Source: CAYZJR01 sp964503045 (GTDB lineage Bacteria > Cyanobacteriota > Vampirovibrionia > Obscuribacterales > Obscuribacteraceae). Taken from it: a stretch of DNA of 64,000 bases. The stretch lies in the NCBI GenBank assembly GCA_964503045.1, contig CAZCZI010000011.1, positions 1-64,000 of the forward strand, read 5' to 3'. Position 1 is the first letter of the stretch. Every line of letters starts with the position of its first letter. Of the stretch, positions 63,975 through 64,000 are shown piece after piece. A program made the translations under genes and the position numbers. The notes under the pieces are model-generated. The model was not told the origin of the DNA. It saw nothing but the letters and a program-made list of their open reading frames with translations, and did not search any database.

Positions 63975-64000
63975 GATACTGACTATTGCCAACGCAGAAG

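Overview
The window looks like chromosomal sequence from a Gram-negative-type bacterium, most plausibly a non-photosynthetic relative of the Cyanobacteria (Melainabacteria/Vampirovibrionia, Obscuribacterales-like). That placement is inference. It rests on a long cyanobacterial-style N-terminal extension on RecG, many secreted TPR proteins, a Pkn2-type Ser/Thr kinase with a C-terminal leucine-rich repeat region, LapA and bifunctional-nuclease (DUF151) genes, and a KdsC-like phosphatase suggesting an LPS-type envelope. No photosynthesis gene, phage, integrase, transposase or CRISPR array was recognised.

Layout. 1-6.5 kb: a partial tandem YegI-like kinase running off the left edge, a secreted hypothetical, a YafK-type L,D-transpeptidase, then a minus-strand cluster of a putrescine-type aminotransferase with a histone-H1-like tail, a 72-aa protein and a double-SAF secreted protein. 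7-12.5 kb: a large TPR protein, a small soluble protein preceded by 22-bp repeats, the kinase-LRR gene and a DUF3592 protein. 12.6-24.7 kb: mostly housekeeping (recG, mglA, rpmB, hslO, prmC, a TadE-like pilin, prfA, tRNA-Ser, tpiA, lipA, a TPR gene, cobS). 24.7-30.4 kb: a minus-strand run of PDZ protein, TIM-barrel isomerase, GH38 mannosidase and a secreted repeat protein. 30.8-35.5 kb: mdh, then an NTF2-like protein, lspA, rluD and lapA, with the DUF151 nuclease convergent.

36-39.7 kb starts at tRNA-Leu and carries a 91-aa unknown, a HerA-type ATPase without NurA beside it, a 99-bp palindromic element, a membrane protein and a lipoprotein cytochrome c. 40-52.9 kb is housekeeping again (murA, lysC, comM, aspS, an EF-G2-type GTPase, rpsU) mixed with hypothetical membrane, zinc-ribbon and TPR proteins. 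53-64 kb has lipoproteins, small membrane proteins, an AmrS-type radical SAM enzyme, a 778-aa protein of unknown function, a kdsC-like gene, an FAD oxidoreductase, a rhomboid protease and an edge membrane gene.

The most unusual signals are: a family of 99-bp imperfect palindromes (three clear copies of identical length plus one decayed copy); a 41-bp element shared by two intergenic regions; the tandem YegI-like kinase; the aminotransferase with an 86-residue Lys/Ser-rich tail; the EF-G2-like factor with Phe at the catalytic-His position; and the tRNA-Leu/91-aa/HerA unit. Operons, starts and promoters are read from spacing and ribosome-binding sites; none has been tested.
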